Below are positions 9,565-18,945 of a stretch of DNA of 64,000 nt, piece after piece. Each line of letters begins with the position of its first letter. Positions within the stretch are counted from its first letter, which is position 1. Location of the stretch: positions 1 to 64,000 of the forward strand of contig JAJPYN010000001.1 of assembly GCA_021204905.1 (NCBI GenBank), read 5' to 3'. Source of the stretch: Prevotella sp. (GTDB lineage: Bacteria; Bacteroidota; Bacteroidia; Bacteroidales; Bacteroidaceae). Position numbers and translations under genes: made by a program. Under the pieces are notes generated by a model, which worked only from the letters and a program-made list of their open reading frames with translations, was not told where the DNA came from and searched no databases.

Positions 9565-10191
9565 TCAGAAAAAATACGCCAAGCCCACTTGCCACGCGTT
9601 GAACTTGCCGTTGTCGCCGTCGGAAGTATTCGGCTTGCGGAAGTCGCTCACCCGTCCGCAGGCAAGGTTGTAGTTCGCGTTTATTTGCAGGTGGTCGAGC
9701 AGCACGACGCCCAAGCCCATGTTAACGCTCAGGTCGGCCGTTTTCCATCGCCAGTCGAGCTCGCTCACATCCTTGCCGACATTCACTCCGAGCTGCGGTC
9801 CGGCGAAGAGCACGAAGCTGACAACATCGCCCGAGCCAAGCTCGTAACGCAGGTTGAGCGGCACCACAATTTGCCGCTGGTGCACCATCTTCTCCTCGCG
9901 AATGAGCCTGCCTTTGTTGTCGAACTGCAAGCCTTCGTCGCCCGCGCCGATGAACACGCCGCCTTGCCGCTGGTCGAAGAGTACCGACAGGTCGAAGCCC
10001 GCGCCCGTGTGCGGAATCATCGCGCGCATCGTCGGCCCGAAATAAAAGCCCGTGCGGTTGTTCGAACTAATAACTGACTCCTTCACCGTGAAATGCGACA
10101 CGTTTATGCCGCCCTTCACGCCGAAATTCACTTGCGCCATTGCCCCTTGCGCGGCGCACACCAGAAAGATTATCAAAAATTTTTTCTTCAT
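9565..10191 (-). CDS. Outer-membrane beta-barrel protein (PorT-like)
   Basis: About 208 residues starting at the ATG at 10191 (MKKKFLIIFLVCAAQGAMAQ), a clear signal peptide. The open frame extends further upstream, but that extension would overlap the promoter at 10237-10269. The mature part, NFGVKGGINVSHF onward, shows the alternating pattern of an eight-stranded outer-membrane barrel in the outer membrane protein/PorT-like family common in Bacteroidetes, and ends with an aromatic residue (LAYFF). The function is unknown. Similar proteins are abundant surface proteins without assigned enzymatic roles. Confidence 0.8.
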   Translation of the reverse strand: MKKKFLIIFLVCAAQGAMAQVNFGVKGGINVSHFTVKESVISSNNRTGFYFGPTMRAMIPHTGAGFDLSVLFDQRQGGVFIGAGDEGLQFDNKGRLIREEKMVHQRQIVVPLNLRYELGSGDVVSFVLFAGPQLGVNVGKDVSELDWRWKTADLSVNMGLGVVLLDHLQINANYNLACGRVSDFRKPNTSDGDNGKFNAWQVGLAYFF

Positions 10192-10236
10192 ATCAGCCTC
10201 GCTTTCTTTAATGCCTGACAAAAAATTGTCCGCAGT

Positions 10237-10269
10237 GCAAATGTATGGAAAAAACCGTAAACGCGCAAA
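10237..10269 (-). promoter_or_regulatory. Promoter of the outer-membrane barrel gene
   Basis: On the minus strand TTTG (10266-10269), a 20-bp spacer and TACATTTGC (10237-10245) match the Bacteroidetes -33/-7 consensus. It lies 46 bp before the ATG at 10191 and supports that start. Confidence 0.75.
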
Positions 10270-10501
10270 CAAGAAACCGGTTTACGTTGCAACTGAAACA
10301 AACCTTAAAGCTCAGGCTACTTGCTACTGCAACGCTGCAAAATTCGATAGTTGTCAATTGCCCCAAGGTTTGCCGTCGCGTTAGTTGTCGATAGCCCGAA
10401 CCTTGCGCAAAAATTTTCATATCCCTCGCAATTGCATTACTTTGACCTACGGTCGAAAGTAGGCTGCACTCGGGAATCAAAACGAAAAGCAAGCTTTTCC
10501 T

Positions 10502-10532
10502 TTTGTATTCCTCTCGCTTGCACTACCTTTGC
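10502..10532 (+). promoter_or_regulatory. Promoter of the LysE-DUF4924-rfbD-prfC operon
   Basis: TTTG (10502-10505), an 18-bp spacer and TACCTTTGC (10524-10532), 21 bp before the ATG at 10554. The short leader leaves little room for regulation. Confidence 0.7.
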
Positions 10533-10553
10533 AAACAAACTATTGTTTGAACT

Positions 10554-11225
10554 ATGCCGGAAATCCTTTTTCCTGTCGACATAATCGAGCTGATTCTCAA
10601 AGGGATGCTCATCGGCGTGATCGCGAGCGCCCCGATGGGTCCTGTGGGCGTGCTGTGCGTGCAACGGACGCTGAACAAGGGGCGCTGGCCGGGCTTCGCG
10701 ACGGGCATCGGTGCGGCGCTGAGCGACATTATTTATGCGTTGCTGACGGGGTTGGGTCTAAGTTTCCTTCAAGATTTCATCACCCAGCCCGTAACGCTTT
10801 ACATCCTTAAAGTTGCAGGTTCGACCATCCTATTGGCGTTCGGCATCTTCTGTTTCCGCAGCAAGCCGCGCCACGTGGAGCTCATCAACCGTCAGAACCT
10901 GTCGTTTTTCTACAATGCCCACACCGCTTTCTGGCTGACGTTTGCCAATCCGCTGATTATTCTTCTCTTTGTCGCGATAATGGCGCAGTTGACGTTTGTC
11001 GTGTCGGGGCACCCGTTAGAGATGGGCATTGGCTACGTGAGCATTATGATTGGCGCGCTGCTGTGGTGGTTCGGACTGACGTGGGTGATAGACAAGGTGC
11101 GCGGGCGGTTCAGCGAGGACGGCATCGTCATCATCAATCGCATTATCGGGTCGGTGGTCATCATCGTCTCGTTGGTGTTCCTCGTCGGCACTATCTTCAA
11201 TCTCTATTCGCTGAAATGGTATTGA
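10554..11225 (+). CDS. LysE/RhtB-family transporter
   Basis: 223 residues with about six hydrophobic segments. The N-terminal segment GMLIGVIASAPMGPVGVLCVQRTLNKGRW carries the family signature PxGP followed by a basic loop. LysE/RhtB proteins export amino acids such as lysine, threonine or homoserine, but the substrate cannot be inferred here. It opens a plus-strand operon with a DUF4924 protein, rfbD and prfC, with very short gaps. Confidence 0.85.
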   Translation: MPEILFPVDIIELILKGMLIGVIASAPMGPVGVLCVQRTLNKGRWPGFATGIGAALSDIIYALLTGLGLSFLQDFITQPVTLYILKVAGSTILLAFGIFCFRSKPRHVELINRQNLSFFYNAHTAFWLTFANPLIILLFVAIMAQLTFVVSGHPLEMGIGYVSIMIGALLWWFGLTWVIDKVRGRFSEDGIVIINRIIGSVVIIVSLVFLVGTIFNLYSLKWY

Positions 11226-11249
11226 TTTTTTTTGAGGAAAGCTTTAGGA

Positions 11250-11795
11250 ATGATTATTGCGCGGAGGTTACGAAAGGAAAACATTGTCGAGTATCTGCTC
11301 TATATGTGGCAAGTGGAGGACATAATCCGTGCCTATGGTTGCTCGTTGAGCCGCCTGAAAAGCGAATACATCTCCCGCTTTGATTTGAGCGGGGAGGAGC
11401 GCGAGGAGACAATCGATTGGTATGGCAATCTCATCCGTATGATGAACCAAGAGGGTAAGCGCGCATCGGGGCATATCACAATTAACGAATTAATTTTGCA
11501 GGAGCTTAACGAGCTGAATACCAATTTGTTAGCTTCGCCGAAGTTCCCGTTCTACAATAGCGAGTACTATAAGGTGTTGCCGTTCATCGTGGAGCTGCGC
11601 GGCAAAGGCAATAAAGACATCTCCGAAATCGAGACCTGCCTTAATGCGCTCTACGGAGTGATGATGCTACGCCTCGAAAAGAAAGAAGTATCGCCGGCGA
11701 CACAGAATGCCGTGAACGAGATAACGACGTTTCTCGGTATGCTCTCCGACTATTATATAAAGGACAAGACAGAAGGAATAGATTTCGACTTTTAA
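11250..11795 (+). CDS. DUF4924 family protein
   Basis: About 181 residues from the ATG at 11250 (MIIARRLRKENIVEYLLYMWQ); the TTG at 11232 is a possible but less likely start. The N-terminal IxEYLLYMWQxEDxIRA pattern is that of the Bacteroidetes-specific DUF4924 family. It is soluble, mostly helical and of unknown function. It sits 24 bp after the transporter gene and 3 bp before rfbD, an arrangement that I recall as common in the order (from memory, not checked). Confidence 0.75.
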   Translation: MIIARRLRKENIVEYLLYMWQVEDIIRAYGCSLSRLKSEYISRFDLSGEEREETIDWYGNLIRMMNQEGKRASGHITINELILQELNELNTNLLASPKFPFYNSEYYKVLPFIVELRGKGNKDISEIETCLNALYGVMMLRLEKKEVSPATQNAVNEITTFLGMLSDYYIKDKTEGIDFDF

Positions 11796-11798
11796 ACG

Positions 11799-12683
11799 AT
11801 GAACATACTCGTAACAGGTGCCGCCGGGCAGTTAGGACACTGCATGCAAAACGCTTCAACTCTCTCCGCAGACCGATATATCTTCACCGATGTCTGCGAG
11901 GGATATGCCGCGCTGGACATTACCGACCCCGCTGCGGTGAGGAACGTGGTGAAGAAGAATGATGTTAGGTGTATCATCAACTGCGCCGCGTGGACTGACG
12001 TGGACCGTGCGGAGACGGCGGGCGAGATTTTGGAGCGTCTGAATGCCGCGGCACCGGGCAACCTCGCTACGGTGATGAAGGAGGTTGGCGGACTGATTGT
12101 GCATATTTCCACCGATTATGTTTTCGGGCTTGAACCTTATAATAAACCTTGCCGCGAGGACCAGCAAGGCACTCCGACGGGCGTGTACGGACTGACGAAG
12201 CTGCACGGCGAGCAGCGGATAATGCAGTCGGGAGCCGATTACGTCATCATCCGCACGGCGTGGCTTTATAGCGAGTACGGCAAGAATTTCGTGAAAACAA
12301 TGCTGTCGCTAACATCTACGAAGCCGCAGATAAAGGTGGTGTTCGACCAGTGCGGTACGCCGACCTACGCGCAGGACCTTGCCGATGCCATCGTCCATAT
12401 AGTGGAGACGCGCGGTTATGAGGGCAAGACGGGCATCTATCATTATTCTAATGAGGGCGTGTGCAGTTGGTATGACTTCGCCGTGCAGACAGCAAAGACG
12501 GCGGGAAACACCGGTTGCGAGATACTGCCCTGCCACAGCGACGAGTTTCCGAGCATAGTGCGCCGCCCGGCATACAGCGTGCTCGACAAGACGAAAATAA
12601 AAGATACATTCGGTTTGAGAATACCTTACTGGACGGATTCCCTCGCAAGATGTATCGCCAACATTAAGAGAGAAGCACTTTAA
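11799..12683 (+). CDS. rfbD: dTDP-4-dehydrorhamnose reductase
   Basis: 294 residues, the usual length. The short-chain dehydrogenase features are visible: NAD(P)-binding TGAAGQLG (residues 6-13), VHISTDYVFG, and the catalytic YGLTKLHGE (YxxxK, about residues 128-135). RfbD reduces dTDP-4-keto-L-rhamnose to dTDP-L-rhamnose, the last step in making the rhamnose donor for surface polysaccharide. It starts 3 bp after the DUF4924 stop. The rest of the rml pathway is not in the window. Confidence 0.92.
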   Translation: MNILVTGAAGQLGHCMQNASTLSADRYIFTDVCEGYAALDITDPAAVRNVVKKNDVRCIINCAAWTDVDRAETAGEILERLNAAAPGNLATVMKEVGGLIVHISTDYVFGLEPYNKPCREDQQGTPTGVYGLTKLHGEQRIMQSGADYVIIRTAWLYSEYGKNFVKTMLSLTSTKPQIKVVFDQCGTPTYAQDLADAIVHIVETRGYEGKTGIYHYSNEGVCSWYDFAVQTAKTAGNTGCEILPCHSDEFPSIVRRPAYSVLDKTKIKDTFGLRIPYWTDSLARCIANIKREAL

Positions 12684-12689
12684 GCAGCT

Positions 12690-14258
12690 ATGAATCAGGA
12701 GATTGCCCGCCGCCGCACTTTCGCCATCATATCCCACCCCGACGCGGGAAAGACCACTCTCACCGAGAAGTTCCTTCTTTTCGGCGGGCAGATACAGGTG
12801 GCGGGTGCCGTCAAGAGCAACAAGATACGTAAGACGGCAACATCCGACTGGATGGACATCGAGAAGCAGAGGGGCATCTCGGTCAGCACGTCGGTGATGG
12901 AGTTTGACTATCGCGGATATAAAATCAATATCCTCGACACGCCGGGACACCAAGACTTTGCCGAAGACACCTACCGCACGCTGACCGCCGTAGACTCCGC
13001 TATTATTGTCGTTGATGCGGCGAAAGGCGTGGAGACACAGACGCGGAAACTGATGGAGGTGTGCCGGATGAGAAACACGCCGGTGATAATTTTCATCAAC
13101 AAGATGGACCGCGAGGGGCGCGACTCCTTTGATTTGCTCGACGAGTTGGAGCGGGAACTGCACATCAAAGTGCGCCCGCTGTCGTGGGCAATCAATCAGG
13201 GAGCGAAGTTCAAAGGCGTGTATAATATATATGAGGGGCAGCTCAACCTCTTCACGCCCGACAAGCAACGTGTTACGGAGAAGGTGACGGTCGACCTCAA
13301 TACGGAGGAATTGGAGCGGCAGGTAGGCGAGACAGACGCCGCCCGGTTGCGCGACGACCTCGAACTGATCGACGGCGTGTATCCCGAGTTCAACGTTGAC
13401 GACTATCGTGCTGCGCACCTCGCACCTGTCTTCTTCGGTTCGGCACTGAACAATTTCGGTGTCGGGGAGCTGTTAGACTGTTTCGTGGAGATAGCGCCGT
13501 CGCCGAAACCGACCCGAGCGGAGGAGCGTGTTGTGGCTCCCGACGAGGAGAAATTCACGGGCTTCATATTCAAGATTACCGCTAACATCGACCCCAACCA
13601 CCGCTCGTGTATCGCTTTCTGCAAGGTCTGTTCGGGACGTTTCCTGCGCAATCAGCCCTATCTGCACGTCAGGGAAAACAAGACTTTGCGCTTCACGTCG
13701 CCCACGCAGTTTATGGCTCAGCGCAAGTCGACCATCGAAGAAGCGTGGGCGGGCGACATCGTGGGCTTGCCCGATAACGGGATATTCAAGATTGGCGACA
13801 CGCTGACCGAGGGGGAGGCGATACATTTCCGCGGGCTGCCGTCGTTCTCGCCGGAGCTGTTTAAGTATATCGAGAACGACGACCCGATGAAGACGAAGCA
13901 GTTCCAGAAAGGATTGGAACAGCTGATGAACGAGGGCGTGGCGCAGCTTTTCCGCAATCAGTTCAACGGGCGCAAGATAGTGGGTACGGTCGGGCAACTC
14001 CAGTTTGAAGTAATCCAGTACAGGTTAGAAAATGAGTATAACGCGCGTTGCCGCTGGGAACCCGTTCATCTGTACAAGGCGTGCTGGGTGGAGAGCGACG
14101 ACGAGGAGGAACTCGACAACTTCAAGAAACGTAAATATCAATATATGGCGCTCGACAAGGACGGGCGCGACGTGTTTCTTGCCGACTCCTCATACGTCTT
14201 GCAGATGGCGCAGGAAGACTTCAAGCACGTCCGCTTTCATTTCGTAAGCGAGTTTTAA
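12690..14258 (+). CDS. prfC: Peptide chain release factor 3
   Basis: 522 residues. The translational GTPase signatures are present: [13 protein letters not shown] (G1, about residue 17), switch with [26 protein letters not shown] (G3) and INKMDRE (G4). The RF3-specific C-terminal part follows. RF3 is the GTPase that recycles RF1/RF2 from the ribosome after peptide release. It lies 6 bp after rfbD and 9 bp before an acetyltransferase gene. RF2 itself is encoded at 26.1-27.2 kb in this window. Confidence 0.96.
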   Translation: MNQEIARRRTFAIISHPDAGKTTLTEKFLLFGGQIQVAGAVKSNKIRKTATSDWMDIEKQRGISVSTSVMEFDYRGYKINILDTPGHQDFAEDTYRTLTAVDSAIIVVDAAKGVETQTRKLMEVCRMRNTPVIIFINKMDREGRDSFDLLDELERELHIKVRPLSWAINQGAKFKGVYNIYEGQLNLFTPDKQRVTEKVTVDLNTEELERQVGETDAARLRDDLELIDGVYPEFNVDDYRAAHLAPVFFGSALNNFGVGELLDCFVEIAPSPKPTRAEERVVAPDEEKFTGFIFKITANIDPNHRSCIAFCKVCSGRFLRNQPYLHVRENKTLRFTSPTQFMAQRKSTIEEAWAGDIVGLPDNGIFKIGDTLTEGEAIHFRGLPSFSPELFKYIENDDPMKTKQFQKGLEQLMNEGVAQLFRNQFNGRKIVGTVGQLQFEVIQYRLENEYNARCRWEPVHLYKACWVESDDEEELDNFKKRKYQYMALDKDGRDVFLADSSYVLQMAQEDFKHVRFHFVSEF

Positions 14259-14267
14259 TCCGGCAAA

Positions 14268-14777
14268 ATGTTTACCCTTAGAAAAGCGACGACAGCCGAT
14301 TGCGCGTTGATACACGGTCTTGCGCGGCAGGTGTTCCCCGAGACTTACAAGGATATTCTCTCGGCGGAACAGATAGACTATATGATGAAGTGGATGTACG
14401 CTGAGGAGAACGTCCGCAAGCAGATGGAAGAAGAGGGACACGTCTATTTGCTGGCATATCACGGCAAGGAGCCTGCGGGGTACGTGTCAGTGCAATATGA
14501 GGGAAAGGACTTGTTCCACCTGCAAAAGATTTACGTGCTGCCCCGTTTCCAAGGAAAACATTGCGGCGCTTTTCTCTTCCTGCAAGCTGTCAAGTACATC
14601 AAGACGATACACCCCGCCCCGTGTCGTATGGAGCTGAACGTGAACCGCCGCAACAAGGCGCTGCATTTCTACGAGCATATAGGGATGAAGAAAGTGCGCG
14701 AAGGAGATTTCCCGATAGGAAACGGCTTCTATATGAACGACTACATAATGGGCATCGACATCGCCGCGGAGCCTTAA
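14268..14777 (+). CDS. GNAT-family N-acetyltransferase
   Basis: 169 residues. Acetyl-CoA binding segment LQKIYVLPRFQGKHCGAFLFL (about residues 84-104), then a motif B region MELNVNRRNKALHFYEHIGM. The substrate is unknown; family members acetylate protein N-termini or small amines. Last gene of the operon; its stop overlaps the stop of the convergent EamA gene by 4 bp (14774-14777), so no terminator separates them. Confidence 0.87.
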   Translation: MFTLRKATTADCALIHGLARQVFPETYKDILSAEQIDYMMKWMYAEENVRKQMEEEGHVYLLAYHGKEPAGYVSVQYEGKDLFHLQKIYVLPRFQGKHCGAFLFLQAVKYIKTIHPAPCRMELNVNRRNKALHFYEHIGMKKVREGDFPIGNGFYMNDYIMGIDIAAEP

Positions 14778-15694
14778 TCTTCCTTCCGCCACTTCTTATT
14801 GACAAACGCCACGCCGAGCAGTATCAATACGGAACCTATTATTGTAGAGCTTGTTACGGCAGCCACGCCGATAGCGACGGAGAACACTGCCGACACTATC
14901 GGCTGCAAATAGTTGTACATCGCGATGGATGTCGGCATCATCACGCGCTGTCCGATGGGCAAGAGGACATACGCGAGGAACGTGCCGCAGACTACGACGT
15001 AAGCCGCTTCAAGCAACACTCTGACGGGGATGAGAGACCATTCCGTGCGAAGAAAGCTGCCGCCGGAGACGAAAATCATTATTATCGCGGAGAACGTGAA
15101 CAACCATTTCATCAGTGTGAACGGCGAGTATTTCTGCGTCAGGTAGGCATATTTCACCATATAAACCGCCCCGAACACCTGTGACAAAATGCAGAACGTG
15201 TCGCCCAAGAGAGGGTTGCGGACGTTCATCTCTTCGTTGGTGCCGCTGCCGAGAATAAACACCAACATACCCGCAAACCCGACGACCACGCCCGCAATCT
15301 TCGCCGGGTGGTGGTTCACTTTCCACAGCAGCCATACGAGGATGAGCGTGAAGAAAGGCGTCGTGGAGCACATCATTGTCGCGTCAATCGGCGATGTGAG
15401 GCTCACTCCGATGATGATGCACATCTGATTGGCAAAGGTGATGAGCAGTGCGGCAAAGACCATCGGCAGCCAGTCGCCGCGCTCGACTGTCTCTTTCGGG
15501 GCGATGCTCTTCGGCAGAACGAGACTGCCGAGCCAGAACAGGATTGCCGCGCCGATGATGCGCAGTCCCGTCAGCGTGAGGGGCGAAATGTCTTCGGAGT
15601 TGAGTGCCTCCTTGCCGATAGGCGACATCAGACCCCACATCACATTGGCGCAGAGCATAGCAATATGCCCCGCAATGACTTCTTTCTTTGTCAT
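14774..15694 (-). CDS. EamA-family (drug/metabolite superfamily) transporter
   Basis: 306 residues with about ten hydrophobic helices in two repeats, each with an EamA-type start (GLMSPIGKEAL in the first, LGDTFCILSQVFGAVYMV in the second). EamA proteins export or import small metabolites; the substrate is unknown. It starts 17 bp after carB on the same strand and is probably co-transcribed with carAB. Confidence 0.88.
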   Translation of the reverse strand: MTKKEVIAGHIAMLCANVMWGLMSPIGKEALNSEDISPLTLTGLRIIGAAILFWLGSLVLPKSIAPKETVERGDWLPMVFAALLITFANQMCIIIGVSLTSPIDATMMCSTTPFFTLILVWLLWKVNHHPAKIAGVVVGFAGMLVFILGSGTNEEMNVRNPLLGDTFCILSQVFGAVYMVKYAYLTQKYSPFTLMKWLFTFSAIIMIFVSGGSFLRTEWSLIPVRVLLEAAYVVVCGTFLAYVLLPIGQRVMMPTSIAMYNYLQPIVSAVFSVAIGVAAVTSSTIIGSVLILLGVAFVNKKWRKED

Positions 15695-15711
15695 TCAGGT
15701 GTGTTTGCAGT

Positions 15712-18700
15712 TTAGTATTCGTCCCACGCCTTGATGTCAATATCGTCCGGCTTGACATTGCAGAACGCGGAGATGAAAGCCGAGGCGAGGCGCGAGTTGG
15801 TGATCAGCGGCACGTTGAGGTCGATTGCCGCACGGCGTATCTTGTAGCCGTTGCTTAGCTCGTGCGAGCTTAAATCCTTCGGGATATTGACCACCATATC
15901 TATTTCGTGGCGGTGGAGCATATCGATTGCCTGCGGCTGTTTGCCTTCTTCCGAGGGCCAGTAGACAAGGGTGTTGTCTATGCCCTGTTCGGTGAGATAG
16001 CGCGAGGTGCCGCCCGTGGCATACAGATTATAGCCGTATTGTCGCAGGAGGCGTGCCGCGTCGAGCATATCCGCCTTCTGCTTAGCGCTTCCCGTAGAGA
16101 GGAGAATGTTTTTCTTCGGTATGCGATGCCCGACGGACAGCATACTCTTCAGCAGGGCGGTAGACGAGTCCTCGCCGATGCACCCCACTTCGCCGGTGGA
16201 GCTCATATCCACTCCGAGCACGGGATCGGCTTTCTGCAAGCGGTTGAACGAGAACTGCGACGCCTTGATACCGACATAATCAAGGTCGAAGATGTCTTTA
16301 TCGGGCTTCGCCACAGGCAAGCCGAGCATCACCTTGGTAGCCAAATCGATAAGGTTGAGCTTCAACACTTTGCTGACGAACGGGAACGACCGGGACGCGC
16401 GGAGGTTGCATTCTATGACGAGGATGTCGTTGTCCCGCGCCATAAACTGGATGTTGAACGGTCCGTTGATGTGCAGTGCCGCCGCTATCTGGCGCGATAC
16501 GCGTTTTATCCGCCGCATCGTCTCTACGTATAATTTCTGCGGGGGGAACTGGATTGTGGCATCGCCCGAATGCACTCCCGCAAACTCGATGTGCTCCGAG
16601 ATGGCGTAGGCGATTACCTCGCCGTTTTTCGCCACAGCGTCCATCTCTATCTCTTTGGCGTGCTCGATGAACTTGCTCACCACTACGGGATGTTCCGCCG
16701 ACACGTTGGCAGCCAGCTCGAGGAACCGCTCCAACTCGTCGTAATTGGAGCAGACATTCATCGCAGCCCCCGACAGGACATAGCTCGGACGAACGAGGAC
16801 GGGGAAGCCGACACGCTCCACGAACGCATCAATATCCTCCATAGATGTCAGCGCGCTCCATTCCGGTTGGTTGATGCCGTGCTCCCCCAACATGGCGGAG
16901 AACTTGGCCCGATCTTCCGCGTTATCAATATCTTTCGCGGTAGTGCCTAAGATAGGTACACGCTGCTCGTCGAGCTTCACGGCAAGGTTGTTCGGTATCT
17001 GCCCGCCGGTAGAGACAATCACGCCGTGAGGGTTCTCCAACTCTATTATATCCATCACGCGCTCGAAGGTCAACTCGTCGAAATACAGGCGGTCGCACAT
17101 ATCATAGTCGGTCGAGACGGTCTCCGGGTTGTAATTAATCATTATCGAGCGGTAGCCCTCTTTGCGTATTGTCTGCAGGGCTTGCACGCCGCACCAGTCA
17201 AACTCCACCGACGAGCCGATGCGGTAAGCGCCCGAACCTAAAACTATTACGCTTCGGCGGTCGCCCTCGTAACGGATGTCGCTCTCTGTGCCGGAATAGG
17301 TCAGATATAAGTAATTGGTTTGTGCGGGATACTCCGCCGCGAGCGTGTCGATTTGCTTCACGACGGGCAGGATGCCGTATTGCTTGCGCAGATTTCTTAT
17401 GACAAGCAGCGCCTTGTGCATGCTGCCGAGCTCTTTCTCGAGATGTACGGCACGCCCGATTTGGAAGTCGGAGAAGCCGTAGACCTTCGCCTCGCGCAGC
17501 AGTTCCTTGTCTAAAACATTAACATTCGCACACTTGCGCAACCGGCAATCTATGTCGATGATGTGCTGCAGCTTGTACAGGAACCAGTTGTCTATCTTCG
17601 TCAGCTCGTGTATTTGGTCGATGGTGTAGCCGTCAATCATCGCCTTGGCGATAATGAAGATACGCTTGTCGGTCGGCATACGCAGCGCACGGTCGATGTC
17701 TTCGATATGCAGTTCTTTATTTTCTACAAAGCCGTGCATGCCCTGCCCTATCATTCGCAGACCTTTCTGTACGGCTTCCTCGAAGTTGCGCCCTATCGCC
17801 ATCACCTCGCCGACGGACTTCATCGACGAGCCGAGCTCCTTATCCACGCCCCTGAACTTCGATAAATCCCAACGCGGTATCTTGCAGACAACATAGTCGA
17901 GTGCGGGCTCGAAGAACGCCGTAGTGGTCTTCGTAACGGAATTCTTCAGCTCAAACAGACCATAGCCCATACCGAGCTTCGCCGCAACAAACGCCAACGG
18001 ATAGCCCGTCGCCTTGGACGCCAGTGCGGAGGAGCGGCTCAGACGGGCATTCACCTCTATCACGCGGTAGTCCTCGCTCTCCGGGTCGAACGCATACTGC
18101 ACGTTACACTCGCCGATGATGCCGATATGACGGATTATCTTGATTGACAGCGCACGCAACTTGTGATATTCCGAATTGGTCAGCGTCTGCGACGGAGCGA
18201 TGACAATCGACTCACCCGTATGAATGCCGAGCGGGTCGAAGTTCTCCATGTTACAGACGGTGATACAGTTGTCATAGCGGTCGCGCACAACCTCGTATTC
18301 TATCTCTTTCCAACCTTTGAGGCTCTTCTCCACAAGCACCTGCGGGGAGAAGGAGAAAGCTTTCTCGGCGATACGGTTCAGCTCGTCCTCGTTGTCGCAG
18401 AAGCCGGAACCGAGCCCGCCAAGAGCGTATGCGGCGCGTATGATGACGGGGTAGCCCAGCTCTTTGGCGGCACGGCGGGCATGTTCTATCGTCTCGCACG
18501 CTTCGCTCTTGATTGTCTTGATGTCTATCTCGCGCAGTTTCTCCACAAACAGCTCGCGGTCTTCCGTATCGATGATAGCTTGCACGGGAGTGCCGAGTAC
18601 GCGCACGCCGTACTTCTCCAACACGCCTGTTTTGTACAGTTCCACGCCGCAGTTGAGTGCCGTCTGCCCGCCGAACGACAAAAGGATACCGTCGGGACGT

Positions 18701-18939
18701 TCCTTGGCTATCACTTTCTCGACGAAGAACGGCTCTACGGGCAGGAAATATATCTTGTCCGCCACGCCCTCCGACGTCTGTACCGTGGCAATATTCGGAT
18801 TGATAAGCACCGTCCTGACGCCCTCTTCTTTCATCGCTTTCAGCGCCTGCGAACCTGAATAGTCGAACTCGCCCGCCTCGCCGATCTTCAGCGCACCCGA
18901 GCCGAGCAACAGCACTGTCTTTATTGTCGTATCTTTCAT
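15712..18939 (-). CDS. carB: Carbamoyl-phosphate synthase large subunit
   Basis: 1075 residues, full length. Two homologous ATP-grasp halves are visible, starting with LLLGSGALKIGEAGEFDYSG and VIVLGSGAYRIGSSVEFDWC. The C-terminal MGS-like allosteric domain follows (ILLSTGSAKQKADMLDAARL, about residue 935 onward). The enzyme uses ammonia from CarA, bicarbonate and two ATP to make carbamoyl phosphate for pyrimidines and arginine. It follows carA by 6 bp. Confidence 0.97.
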   Translation of the reverse strand: MKDTTIKTVLLLGSGALKIGEAGEFDYSGSQALKAMKEEGVRTVLINPNIATVQTSEGVADKIYFLPVEPFFVEKVIAKERPDGILLSFGGQTALNCGVELYKTGVLEKYGVRVLGTPVQAIIDTEDRELFVEKLREIDIKTIKSEACETIEHARRAAKELGYPVIIRAAYALGGLGSGFCDNEDELNRIAEKAFSFSPQVLVEKSLKGWKEIEYEVVRDRYDNCITVCNMENFDPLGIHTGESIVIAPSQTLTNSEYHKLRALSIKIIRHIGIIGECNVQYAFDPESEDYRVIEVNARLSRSSALASKATGYPLAFVAAKLGMGYGLFELKNSVTKTTTAFFEPALDYVVCKIPRWDLSKFRGVDKELGSSMKSVGEVMAIGRNFEEAVQKGLRMIGQGMHGFVENKELHIEDIDRALRMPTDKRIFIIAKAMIDGYTIDQIHELTKIDNWFLYKLQHIIDIDCRLRKCANVNVLDKELLREAKVYGFSDFQIGRAVHLEKELGSMHKALLVIRNLRKQYGILPVVKQIDTLAAEYPAQTNYLYLTYSGTESDIRYEGDRRSVIVLGSGAYRIGSSVEFDWCGVQALQTIRKEGYRSIMINYNPETVSTDYDMCDRLYFDELTFERVMDIIELENPHGVIVSTGGQIPNNLAVKLDEQRVPILGTTAKDIDNAEDRAKFSAMLGEHGINQPEWSALTSMEDIDAFVERVGFPVLVRPSYVLSGAAMNVCSNYDELERFLELAANVSAEHPVVVSKFIEHAKEIEMDAVAKNGEVIAYAISEHIEFAGVHSGDATIQFPPQKLYVETMRRIKRVSRQIAAALHINGPFNIQFMARDNDILVIECNLRASRSFPFVSKVLKLNLIDLATKVMLGLPVAKPDKDIFDLDYVGIKASQFSFNRLQKADPVLGVDMSSTGEVGCIGEDSSTALLKSMLSVGHRIPKKNILLSTGSAKQKADMLDAARLLRQYGYNLYATGGTSRYLTEQGIDNTLVYWPSEEGKQPQAIDMLHRHEIDMVVNIPKDLSSHELSNGYKIRRAAIDLNVPLITNSRLASAFISAFCNVKPDDIDIKAWDEY

Positions 18940-18945
18940 TGCCGA

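Larger units (their letters stand above)
10192..10553. other. Divergent promoter region
   Basis: No gene is seen. The region separates the minus-strand outer-membrane protein gene from the plus-strand LysE-type exporter gene and contains both promoters, listed separately. The middle (10290-10450) holds no feature I can name. Confidence 0.6.
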